DNA of 37,442 nt from a bacterium (GTDB lineage: Bacteria > Patescibacteriota > Patescibacteriia > UBA9570), in the NCBI GenBank assembly GCA_030698395.1, contig JAUYKW010000007.1:1-37442 (forward strand), in the 5' to 3' direction. Position numbers and translations under genes: made by a program. The notes under the pieces were generated by a model. It did not search any database, had not been told where the DNA came from, and was given only the letters and a program-made list of their open reading frames with translations. Shown here in pieces: positions 1 through 9,045 of the stretch (positions within the stretch are counted from its first letter, which is position 1; each line of letters begins with the position of its first letter).

Positions 1-919
1 TAATAACAACATCTCTTGGCCCTTGACCATCTGCAATTTCTTTTTCATTAGGAAAGCGCCGTGCTGCAAAAACCACGCCTACACCACCTTGACCAAGTTT
101 TTTTGTGAGAATATATTGTCGATTTTTTATTGTTATTTCAACTGGAGGATCTATATTTTCTCCTACTTCAATACTCCACAGAGCATCGACAACCTCTAGT
201 AAGTTTGTGTCTTCTTGATCTACAACCGTTTCAATACTGTCATCCCAAACATCGGCATATCCTTTTTCTTTTATATTTTCATAGAGTTGTTCTCTGACGA
301 TTTCTCCTACTTCTATACTACTTAGATTATCTCCTTCGATAAAGAATTGCTGACTTGGCTGATCAAATCCTAATTCATGTGCATCAAAAGCATCTGTATA
401 TAAAAATTGTATTTCTGGGAGTAAATGTTCTGCTACATGATCTGCGCCTGCAATAATTATTTGTTCTTTGAGTCTTTCTGCTTGTTCTTGAATTCCGGAT
501 AAATCTTCTATAGTTTGGGATACCTCTGCGATTCTGTTTTCATATTCATTTTGGTTGTTCGTATTTCTTTCTAGTGCTTCCATTACTTTATTGACAATTC
601 TTCTTATACTACTTGTCCATTGATGTATTTCTTTTCGAGCATCTTCAATAAAGCTATGATCATCTTCTAGTTTCTGCCTGTGTCCATTTAGTGTTCTTAA
701 TTTTTCTGCGATAGCTATTTGCAGTTCGTCTAAGAGTTTATGAGCTTGGTCTGCAGGATTAATTGTTTCGAGATCAGGATTTTCAGAGTAATCAGTTGCA
801 TCGTAAGTATCAAAAGCTGTGTCAGAAAAACGACTTCCATCCATTTGGACTCCGGCTCTATTTTCATCAGCCGGTTTTATTGGTTTTGGTTTAAGTTGTC
901 GTTCCGGACTTGTTGGCAT
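1..919 (-). CDS. Ser/Thr protein kinase-like protein, third tandem paralog (N-terminal part, runs off window edge)
   Basis: Open minus-strand frame from ATG at 919 to position 1, not in the ORF track. Translation begins MPTSPERQLKPKPIKPADENRAGVQMDGSRFSDTAFD, has a coiled-coil-like region, then the P-loop ILTKKLGQGGVGVVFAARRFP...VVI, colinear with the two downstream paralogs. Confidence 0.85.
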   Translation of the reverse strand, partial: MPTSPERQLKPKPIKPADENRAGVQMDGSRFSDTAFDTYDATDYSENPDLETINPADQAHKLLDELQIAIAEKLRTLNGHRQKLEDDHSFIEDARKEIHQWTSSIRRIVNKVMEALERNTNNQNEYENRIAEVSQTIEDLSGIQEQAERLKEQIIIAGADHVAEHLLPEIQFLYTDAFDAHELGFDQPSQQFFIEGDNLSSIEVGEIVREQLYENIKEKGYADVWDDSIETVVDQEDTNLLEVVDALWSIEVGENIDPPVEITIKNRQYILTKKLGQGGVGVVFAARRFPNEKEIADGQGPRDVVI

Positions 920-957
920 ATTACGTTTTTATTATTTGCTGTAGCCTCAGGAGAGTT

Positions 958-3669
958 CTATATGCCTGGTTGGTTGTTATCGTCGTCTTCTTGTGGATTA
1001 ATATCTGGTGCTATTGGTATATAATTTTCTAAGCGACTAGATGAACTGTCATCAAAAGGATCATTATTTGATTGCATTGATTCTAACAATAGATCTAAGG
1101 TTTTTTTATCATCTATATATTCAGGGTCGCCAAGATCAATTTCTTCAATGTCTTCACTTTTTTCATCAGGTGGCTCTGATGCATTAACAGTTATTGGTGG
1201 AGCTTCCGATTGAGGCTGGTTTCTTTCTGGACTTGATTCTCTTGGTGGGTTTTTAAGCGGAATATCTTTTGATTCGTCGGAATTTTCTTTGCCTTCAACT
1301 TCAAATTCATCCGCGACTTTTCCTCTTAAAATTGCACTAGTTAGGCGATTGCTATTCCGTTTTACTTCATTTGCTTTCGCGCGGAAGCTGTGAGCTTCTT
1401 GCGATTCGGACTCTAACTGGTAGGTTAATAAATTTCTTTCTTTAATCATAGTAGCAGCATCAAGTACATGGAGACGATCTTGTTCTTCCTCGCCTTGAAT
1501 AATATCATCAACTGATAAAGGTTTTGTGGCATTTTCGGAAATTAATCTGTTTGAAACATAATTTAATACTTGGATTTCCTTTTTTTGTTGAGGATCTAAT
1601 TTTTGATAATTGCCACCAATATTTTTTGCAATTATTGATAATATCTCACCAGCAGAATAATAATCCAGGGATGTTTTTATTTTCATCCAATATGCATTTT
1701 CTTCCTGAGTTGCTAATTCTGGATTATCATTGTTTCTTTCATGAATTCTATTTATTTCTCCTTGTATTACCATCAAAGTTGTCCAGGATTTTAGAAAAGG
1801 TGGCATGTAACTAAGTGTACCTGCAACACCAACGTCTCTTTTTAAATATTGTGGTTCTTCAGCAAACGATGCGCTTCGGCTAGTGTCTGATGGTATTCTA
1901 GTTTCTTCTTCAGCAACTACTTCTTCAGCAATTTTTTTATCTTCTGCAGTTAAAACATTATCTCCTGAGTTTCCTGAAGTTATTTCTCCATCAATATAGG
2001 AGATACCAAAATCAACAAGTTTAATTTTACCAGTTTTTGTAACCATGATATTGCCAGGTTTTAAATCTGAATGCATTACACCTCCTGAATGCGCATAATG
2101 GATAGCATTAAGAATTTGATAAGCATAATCCATGCCGGTTTCAAAACTTATTCCTCTTTCTAGTACTTCACTCAGCTCTGGGCCTGTGATTTTTTCTTGT
2201 GTCAAAAATAATGCTCTATCATCACCAGTTTTTAAAGCTACTTCACGTTTAGCAAAATTAATTTGACGTTGTAGGGAGTTAACTTTTTTCTGAGCTTCTC
2301 CATGTTTCTCATACCACCTTACTAGTTCTGCTTGAGCTTTAGATAATTGGTCGGCAAGTAGTGATTTGTCTTCTTCCGCTGCAACTTTTAATCCCTTATT
2401 TAAGTTAGTGATTTCCGCTATAATTGATTTTTTTTCTTCAAGGGGTGCAGATAATTCTGCTAGGGTAGCGTTAAGTTCTGCAACTATTGGTGCAATTTCT
2501 GCTTCCATTTGTTCTTGCGCAGCTTTTTGTTCTGGGCTAGTAACTTTAAGCATCGCACTATCAAGCATTACGGATACAGGTATTGAATCTAAATTATCTG
2601 GATAAGTTACACTTCCATTTTCATTGGTAAAGGGTTTTCTTCCCACAGCATCTAGAGCAGCAATTTCTCGATAAATATTTTTTGTATTCTCACCACCGTT
2701 CGTACTATAAACTTCATTATTGTTAAAAACTTTAGACATCTTTATAACTACTTCCATTGGTTCTTTACCAGCAGATTTTTCTTCGGGAGTTGGATATCTA
2801 GTACCATCCAGTACTATGCCAAATCCACCTTGACCAATTTTAGTGGTTAATAGAAATGTACGACCATTAACCTTTACTTCGTAAGGTGGCTCAATAGGGG
2901 ATCCAACTTCTAATTTCCAAAATTTCTCAACAATTGCTGGAATATCGGTATCAGTTTCCTGAAGAGCTTCATTTTCTGCATAATCAAGTAGGGAATTACT
3001 ATACTCTGGATCATATAAGGATCTTTCACTGCGTTCTTGTAGAGCGTCATATGATTTTATATCTCCTTGAAGAAAAAATTGTTGCTCGCTCTGCGAGAAC
3101 TCCTCGATATCACTAAGGTTGTGCTGTTGAAACGAGGTTTCATGAAGAGCTCTTATTTGAGGAAGTAGATTGGTAAGTCCATCTTCTGTTCCACGTTTAA
3201 CTTGACTACTCAGTTCTTTAACTTGATTTCTGCGTGTTTTAATATCTTCGATATTTCGAGTTAAGCGTTTTTTTTCACTATCTAGATAACTGTGTTTCTC
3301 ATATAGTTCCTGAGCTTTAATAAGTAACCGCTTTACTATGCCTAGTGCAACTTCACGATCACGTTCGGAATTTGCTTCATCATTTAAGATTGATTGGTGT
3401 TCATTTACCAACATTTTATATTTAGCATCTAGAGTGTTTTTAAGTTGGTCTAATCGATGCCATGCTTCTTCATGCGGTTGCATAGTAGAGTAATCAATTG
3501 CCGTAGTGGTATCTGGATTAGCTATAGCAAAATTTGATTCATCATCTAGTGTTGGGTCATCAAAAGCTGTGTCAGCAAAACGACTTCCATCCAAAGGAAC
3601 TCCAGCTATTTTATCGTTGGTTGGAGCTGGTTTTGCTAATCCAGGTCTTTTGTCTGGGTTGATTGGCAT
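958..3669 (-). CDS. Large Ser/Thr protein kinase-like protein with coiled-coil regions
   Basis: 903 aa; P-loop KIGQGGFGIV, VVIK lysine, catalytic loop MHSDLKPGNIM, DFG, then GTLSYMPPF; acidic C-terminal tail. Confidence 0.88.
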   Translation of the reverse strand: MPINPDKRPGLAKPAPTNDKIAGVPLDGSRFADTAFDDPTLDDESNFAIANPDTTTAIDYSTMQPHEEAWHRLDQLKNTLDAKYKMLVNEHQSILNDEANSERDREVALGIVKRLLIKAQELYEKHSYLDSEKKRLTRNIEDIKTRRNQVKELSSQVKRGTEDGLTNLLPQIRALHETSFQQHNLSDIEEFSQSEQQFFLQGDIKSYDALQERSERSLYDPEYSNSLLDYAENEALQETDTDIPAIVEKFWKLEVGSPIEPPYEVKVNGRTFLLTTKIGQGGFGIVLDGTRYPTPEEKSAGKEPMEVVIKMSKVFNNNEVYSTNGGENTKNIYREIAALDAVGRKPFTNENGSVTYPDNLDSIPVSVMLDSAMLKVTSPEQKAAQEQMEAEIAPIVAELNATLAELSAPLEEKKSIIAEITNLNKGLKVAAEEDKSLLADQLSKAQAELVRWYEKHGEAQKKVNSLQRQINFAKREVALKTGDDRALFLTQEKITGPELSEVLERGISFETGMDYAYQILNAIHYAHSGGVMHSDLKPGNIMVTKTGKIKLVDFGISYIDGEITSGNSGDNVLTAEDKKIAEEVVAEEETRIPSDTSRSASFAEEPQYLKRDVGVAGTLSYMPPFLKSWTTLMVIQGEINRIHERNNDNPELATQEENAYWMKIKTSLDYYSAGEILSIIAKNIGGNYQKLDPQQKKEIQVLNYVSNRLISENATKPLSVDDIIQGEEEQDRLHVLDAATMIKERNLLTYQLESESQEAHSFRAKANEVKRNSNRLTSAILRGKVADEFEVEGKENSDESKDIPLKNPPRESSPERNQPQSEAPPITVNASEPPDEKSEDIEEIDLGDPEYIDDKKTLDLLLESMQSNNDPFDDSSSSRLENYIPIAPDINPQEDDDNNQPGI

Positions 3670-3735
3670 ATTATGATGTTTTTATAATTTTTGATAAATA
3701 TTATTCAAAGTTTTGTGTTTCATTCATTTGTTGTG

Positions 3736-6321
3736 TTATTCTAATTGGCTCCGCATTGTTTCTTCAGCATTATAAGTATTTTCGTTTGTATATGGATCTT
3801 TTATTAGTTGTGGGTCTGTAAGTATGTTATCAAGAGTTGCTCCATTGTCAATTGCATCATTTCTTTCTTGCCCAGGTTTATTTTTAGAAGAAGCTTTGAT
3901 GTCCATCTTTTGAGATTCTTTACCATTTTTAAGATCTAATACTTCTTTAGCTAGTCGCATTTGTTTATTGTGAATTATATTTGCAGTAGCTCTATATTCT
4001 CGTACTTTTACCTTGGCTTCTTGGATTGTTGATTGTTGATTTCGGTTTCTAAGTATGGTCACAACATCCTCTAGGGTTAAGACATCTTTATTGTCCGGAA
4101 CATCAAAATCGGGAGCTTCTGCATTTTCTACCACTAAGCGGTTTGCAACATATGTTAGTACATCTAATTCAGCCTTTTGCTTTTCTGTAATAGCATCCCA
4201 TTTACTATTTAGTGCGTTTGAAAGCTCTCTTAGTATTAAGCCAGTTGCGTAATAATCCTGTTTAGTTTTTACGCGGGTTATATATTCATTCGTAAGTTGT
4301 TTAACTTTCTCTGGGTTTCCAGGATACATCTTGTTGAGACCTTTTATTTGATTATTGAGACTTTCAATTTTCGCAAGATTTAATAAGAATGGTGGCATGT
4401 AGGGCAGGGTACCGGTTATCTGAATAGATGAATATTCGTATTGAGGGTTTTGGGCGTATGCTTCTTTGTTGTTTGGATCTTCAAGTATTTGCGTATCATC
4501 CTCTGTTGAGTGCGTTGGAGAATCTTCAGTATATATAGTACTTAATAATCCAGTTGCATCTGGTAAAGCATTAGCTTGGAAATGGGCCATACCAAAATCG
4601 ACTATTTTTAATCTATTGTTTGCTCCTAGCATGATGTTGGCAGGTTTTAAATCAGTGTGACGAATGCCAGAATTATGAATGTAGGATAAAGCTGACACTA
4701 TTTGCTCTGCGTAATCCATGCCTGTTTCGAACTTGGGATATCTTGCTAATAATTCCTTTAATTCTGGGCCAGCTATCTTCTCTTGGGCTAGCAAGAATGC
4801 TCTTTTGTCTCCATGTTTTATTGTTATTTCTCTGCGCGTAGATAGTATTTGCCTTTTTAACGCAGCAATTTTATTGAATGCCTCAGTGTTGTTTTCTCTT
4901 AGTTTGATCAGTTGTTTTCTGATTTTATCAATTTTTTTTCCTAGCTTTAATTTTTCTTCTGGATCTACTGTCTTTTCATCTTCAAGCAATTTGGTTAATT
5001 CATTAATTAATCCTTGCCTTTCTTCTGATACTTCAGAGTACTCATTCATTAGGAGTTTATGTTGTGCAGTTAACCAAGCTAAGTTTTCTTCTGCTGCAGC
5101 ATGCTCCATGCTTTGATCTGGACTTGAAATTTTTGATACTTCAGCTTCTAACATTACAGATACTGGGATAGTACTCAAATCTTCAGGATAAACAACGTTG
5201 CCAGATTCATCTATAAATGGATCTCTGGATAATATTTGTAATGCAGCGAGTTCTTTATAAATGAACTTGGCGTCATTTTCATTTTTTTTGTATAAGTCAC
5301 CGTTATTAAAAACTTTAGTTAATTTTAAAACAATTTCTATTGGCTCTTTGCCTTGAGCAGCTTGTTCCGGAGTAGGGAAGCGAGTTCCGTCCATAACCAT
5401 GCCAAAGCTTCCTTGACCTATTTTTCTAGAAAATAAAAAAACTCTACCATTAATTTTTATTTCTAATGGCGGTTCTAATGCTGCACCAACTTCTAATTTC
5501 CAAAATTTTTCAATAATTGCGGGAATATTAATTGCAGATTCGTGAGCAGTTTCATTTTCAACATAGTCTAATAAAGTTCCGCTATATTCAGGATCTAATA
5601 GAGAGCGTTCTGCTCTTTCTGCTAGTTCTTCGCCAGATTTCATATCATCATGTAGAAAGAATCTTTGTTCAGTAGCTGTAAAATCATCAATTTCTTGTAG
5701 GCTATGTTCTTTAAAAGAATCTGTATGCAAATCTCTAATATTATCAAGCAGAACTGATATTTTGGGAGGACTTTTTTTTAAAATCTTGCTAATTTCATTT
5801 ATTCGTTGTCTACGTTGCTCAATATCTATTAAAGCATTTTTTAATTTTGATTCTTCTGTTTCTAATTGTGTACGTGCTCTATAGTATTCTTGAATTTTTA
5901 ATCGTGCACGTGTTAACCAACTTAATGCAGTTTTTCTGTCTTGTTCGATATTTTTAGCATTGTTTAGTAAGGATTGGTGTTCATTGAGTATATTTTTATA
6001 TCTATTATCGAGTTTGGTTTTCAACTCATCTAATCTATGCCAAGCTTCTTCAAGCGGTAACATTGTAGAATAATCAGTCGTCATGTGTGCATCAATATCA
6101 GATATGTTACTATCTGTTTCGGAATCATTACTAATAATTTCTGAGTCTATATGCGGTATAATGCCTGCGTCAGTTCCAAAATCATCTGGTTGGTATGGTT
6201 TTAGTTCATCATCGTCAAATGCTGTGTCAGCAAAACGACTTCCATCCATAGGAACTCCAGCTATCTTGTCTTCATCGAGAGCTGATTTTTTAATAGGTTG
6301 TTTATCGGGATTTATTGCCAT
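3736..6321 (-). CDS. Large Ser/Thr protein kinase-like protein with coiled-coil regions
   Basis: 861 aa; P-loop KIGQGSFGMV, IVLK lysine, RHTDLKPANIM, DFG, GTLPYMPPF; same architecture as 958..3669. Confidence 0.88.
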   Translation of the reverse strand: MAINPDKQPIKKSALDEDKIAGVPMDGSRFADTAFDDDELKPYQPDDFGTDAGIIPHIDSEIISNDSETDSNISDIDAHMTTDYSTMLPLEEAWHRLDELKTKLDNRYKNILNEHQSLLNNAKNIEQDRKTALSWLTRARLKIQEYYRARTQLETEESKLKNALIDIEQRRQRINEISKILKKSPPKISVLLDNIRDLHTDSFKEHSLQEIDDFTATEQRFFLHDDMKSGEELAERAERSLLDPEYSGTLLDYVENETAHESAINIPAIIEKFWKLEVGAALEPPLEIKINGRVFLFSRKIGQGSFGMVMDGTRFPTPEQAAQGKEPIEIVLKLTKVFNNGDLYKKNENDAKFIYKELAALQILSRDPFIDESGNVVYPEDLSTIPVSVMLEAEVSKISSPDQSMEHAAAEENLAWLTAQHKLLMNEYSEVSEERQGLINELTKLLEDEKTVDPEEKLKLGKKIDKIRKQLIKLRENNTEAFNKIAALKRQILSTRREITIKHGDKRAFLLAQEKIAGPELKELLARYPKFETGMDYAEQIVSALSYIHNSGIRHTDLKPANIMLGANNRLKIVDFGMAHFQANALPDATGLLSTIYTEDSPTHSTEDDTQILEDPNNKEAYAQNPQYEYSSIQITGTLPYMPPFLLNLAKIESLNNQIKGLNKMYPGNPEKVKQLTNEYITRVKTKQDYYATGLILRELSNALNSKWDAITEKQKAELDVLTYVANRLVVENAEAPDFDVPDNKDVLTLEDVVTILRNRNQQSTIQEAKVKVREYRATANIIHNKQMRLAKEVLDLKNGKESQKMDIKASSKNKPGQERNDAIDNGATLDNILTDPQLIKDPYTNENTYNAEETMRSQLE

Positions 6322-6344
6322 AATATATGGTTATTAACTATGTG

Positions 6345-6372
6345 ATTATAGCAAATTATACAGTTTTGTCAA
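6345..6372 (-). promoter_or_regulatory. Predicted sigma70 promoter of the kinase operon
   Basis: Minus strand TTGACA (6367-6372), 16 nt spacer, TATAAT (6345-6350), upstream of the start at 6321. Confidence 0.8.
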
Positions 6373-6387
6373 GGTGCATGCATTGAA

Positions 6388-6416
6388 TTGACAATTATTT
6401 GAACTACTAGTAATAT
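6388..6416 (+). promoter_or_regulatory. Predicted sigma70 promoter of the SUF operon
   Basis: TTGACA (6388-6393), 17 nt spacer, TAATAT (6411-6416), ATG at 6427. Confidence 0.75.
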
Positions 6417-6421
6417 ACTAG
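6407..6421. promoter_or_regulatory. Candidate operator palindrome overlapping the SUF operon -10
   Basis: CTAGTA-ATA-TACTAG: perfect 6-bp arms, 3-nt centre, directly upstream of the Rrf2-family regulator gene. Confidence 0.45.
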
Positions 6422-6426
6422 GAGTT

Positions 6427-6825
6427 ATGTTTGATGTATCAACAAAAGTCGATTATGCAATGCTAATAATAGTAGAACTTGCTAAAAGTGATAATCAAGA
6501 ATATTTGTCTTTGCAAGATATTGCAGATAGTCATGATATTTCTTCCAATTATTTATCACAACTAGCAATTCCTTTAAAAAAGGCAAATTTGATAATTAGT
6601 AAAGAGGGAAAATCTGGTGGATACAAGCTTGCAAGCTCTCCTGCAGAAATTACAATTCGTGACGTGGTAGAGGCAATTGAAGGGCCACTAACAATTGTAC
6701 GTTGCATGCATGAAGATGCTAAGTGTCCGGCTCAAGAAACATGCGCAACTCGTCCGGTATGGCATCGATTAAAAAAAGATATTTATAAATTATTAGATGA
6801 AAAAAGTATTCAAGATATTTTATGA
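6427..6825 (+). CDS. Rrf2/IscR-family transcriptional regulator
   Basis: MFDVSTKVDYAMLIIVELA...ISSNYLSQLAIPLKKANLIISKEGKSGGYKLA, three-Cys cluster motif CMHEDAKCPAQETC; first gene of the SUF operon. Confidence 0.92.
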   Translation: MFDVSTKVDYAMLIIVELAKSDNQEYLSLQDIADSHDISSNYLSQLAIPLKKANLIISKEGKSGGYKLASSPAEITIRDVVEAIEGPLTIVRCMHEDAKCPAQETCATRPVWHRLKKDIYKLLDEKSIQDIL

Positions 6826-7583
6826 AAAATAATATATTAGAAATTAAGGAATTAAAAGTTTCTATAGAAGATAAAGAAGTGTTGCATGGTATAAATTTAT
6901 CTGTTCCCGTAAGTGAGGTGCATGTTGTGATGGGACCAAATGGATCTGGAAAAACTACATTGGCTCAATCCTTAATGGGACATCCAAAATATATAGTGAA
7001 TTCTGGAGAGGCATTTTTTCATGGTCAAGACATTTTAAAATTGACTGCTGATAAAAGATCACAATTAGGAATCTTTTTAGCGTTTCAGTATCCAAAAGAA
7101 GTACCTGGCGTAAAGTTACTTTCTTATTTGCGGACAATTTATAATTCTAAGCAAAAAGCTCAGGATCCAAAGTTTAAAAGATTAACTATGTTTAAGTTTA
7201 AAGAGATGTTGAATGAGAAGATGGATTTGTTAAATATTGATTCTGCATTTATCGAGCGATATCTAAATTCTGGTTTTTCAGGCGGGGAAAAGAAGAAGTC
7301 AGAGATGTTACAAATGTTATTGCTTGAACCAGAAATTGCTATTCTGGATGAAACTGATTCTGGCCTAGATGTAGATGCATTAAAAACTGTTTGTAAAACT
7401 ATAAATGATGTTAAGAAAAAAACCGGCATGGGTGTGCTATTGATAACGCATTATAATAAGATTTTGGATTATCTAAATATGGATTATGCTCATGTGATGA
7501 TTGACGGAAAGATTGTGCAGTCTGGTGGTAAGGAATTTGCAGCAAAAGTTGAGGATCAAGGTTATGATTGGTTACGTAGTTAG
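6822..7583 (+). CDS. sufC: Fe-S cluster assembly ATPase SufC
   Basis: Walker A GPNGSGKTTL, signature SGGEKKK, Walker B AILDETDSGLD; ATGA overlap with the upstream gene. Confidence 0.96.
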   Translation: MKNNILEIKELKVSIEDKEVLHGINLSVPVSEVHVVMGPNGSGKTTLAQSLMGHPKYIVNSGEAFFHGQDILKLTADKRSQLGIFLAFQYPKEVPGVKLLSYLRTIYNSKQKAQDPKFKRLTMFKFKEMLNEKMDLLNIDSAFIERYLNSGFSGGEKKKSEMLQMLLLEPEIAILDETDSGLDVDALKTVCKTINDVKKKTGMGVLLITHYNKILDYLNMDYAHVMIDGKIVQSGGKEFAAKVEDQGYDWLRS

Positions 7584-7600
7584 TTGGATATTATAGATTA

Positions 7601-9040
7601 ATGGCAGTTCCTAAAAAAACCCACCAAACTACTTCTGAAATATTTTCGAATTTATCGAATGAGGTTTTTGATCATAAAAATTCTGATGCATACATAAAAA
7701 AAGCATCACGAGGTTTGAGTGAGGAACTGATTAGAAAAATTTCTGCAGTAAAAAATGAACCAGCATGGATGTTGGAAATTAGGCTGAAAGGGTTGCAGGA
7801 ATTTATGAGTAAAGAATTGCCATCTTGGGGACCAGACTTGTCTGCCTTAGATTTTGATGAAATTATTTATTACGCTATGCCAGGTGAGATTACAGAAGAA
7901 AATACAAAGTCATGGGATACTGTATCACCAGAAATTAAAAGTACATTTGAGAAATTAGGAATTCCAGAAGCAGAACGTAAAATGTTAGCAGGCGTTGGAG
8001 CTCAATACGAATCATCAGTGGTGTATCACAAATTAAAGAAGAAATGGGAAGATCAAGGTGTTGTTTTTGAGGATATGGATGTAGCTGTTCAAAAATATCC
8101 AGATTTGGTTAAAGAATACTTCATGACCAAGTGTGTACCGATAAATGATCATAAATTTGCTGCTTTGCATGCTGCTGTTTGGAGTGGTGGTACTTTTTTA
8201 TATGTTCCTAAGGGTGTTAAAGTGGACGCTCCAATGCAGGCATATTTCCGAATGAATGCACAAAATATGGGGCAGTTCGAACATACTTTGATAATTATCG
8301 AGGCAGGGGCAGATGCTCATTATATAGAGGGCTGTTCTGCTCCCAAGTATAATTCAAATTCTCTTCATGCTGGTTGTGTTGAAGTCTTCGTAAACGAGAA
8401 TGCCCGATTTAGATATTCTAGTGTAGAAAATTGGAGTAAGGATACATATAATTTGAATACAAAAAGGGCATTGATTGGTGAGCGAGGCAGAATTGAATGG
8501 GTTGGTGGAAATATGGGTAGCCAAGTAACTATGTTGTATCCATGTAGTATTTTGCAGGGGCGCGGGGCACATGCAGAACATTTGGGTATTGCTTTTGCAG
8601 GTGATGGACAAGTTCAGGATACTGGCGCGAAAGTTATTCATATTGCTCCGGAAACAACATCTTCTGTGTTAATGAAAAGTATCAGTAAGAATGGTGGTAA
8701 ATCTATATATCGGGGACAATTAATAATTGGTGCTAAAGCAAAAAAAGCTGTATCACGAGTTATTTGTGATGCGCTAATTTTAGATGACAAATCTAGTTCA
8801 GATACAATTCCTGATATGAATATCCATAATAGTGATGTTACCGTTGGTCACGAAGCTTCTGTAGGAAAGATTGGTGAAGAAGAAATATTTTATTTAATGT
8901 CGAGAGGACTAACTGAAGCTGAAGCACATGCGATGGTTGTAAATGGCTTTATTGAGCCAATTGTAAAAACATTACCTCTAGAGTATGCCGTTGAAATGAA
9001 TAGATTAATTGAGCTAGAGATGGAAGGATCGGTAGGATAA
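7601..9040 (+). CDS. sufB: Fe-S cluster assembly protein SufB
   Basis: 479 aa, SufB-like core, VTVGHEASVGKIGEEEIFYLMSRGL, SUF gene order. Confidence 0.96.
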   Translation: MAVPKKTHQTTSEIFSNLSNEVFDHKNSDAYIKKASRGLSEELIRKISAVKNEPAWMLEIRLKGLQEFMSKELPSWGPDLSALDFDEIIYYAMPGEITEENTKSWDTVSPEIKSTFEKLGIPEAERKMLAGVGAQYESSVVYHKLKKKWEDQGVVFEDMDVAVQKYPDLVKEYFMTKCVPINDHKFAALHAAVWSGGTFLYVPKGVKVDAPMQAYFRMNAQNMGQFEHTLIIIEAGADAHYIEGCSAPKYNSNSLHAGCVEVFVNENARFRYSSVENWSKDTYNLNTKRALIGERGRIEWVGGNMGSQVTMLYPCSILQGRGAHAEHLGIAFAGDGQVQDTGAKVIHIAPETTSSVLMKSISKNGGKSIYRGQLIIGAKAKKAVSRVICDALILDDKSSSDTIPDMNIHNSDVTVGHEASVGKIGEEEIFYLMSRGLTEAEAHAMVVNGFIEPIVKTLPLEYAVEMNRLIELEMEGSVG

Positions 9041-9045
9041 ATATT

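Noticed and set aside
740-1024. Plus-strand ORF antisense to the kinase genes
   Set aside because: Lies opposite clearly coding kinase reading frames; no family-like motifs.
4718-5116. 132-aa plus-strand ORF opposite the second kinase
   Set aside because: Low-complexity Ser/Leu/Phe composition typical of the antisense of a Glu/Lys-rich coiled coil.
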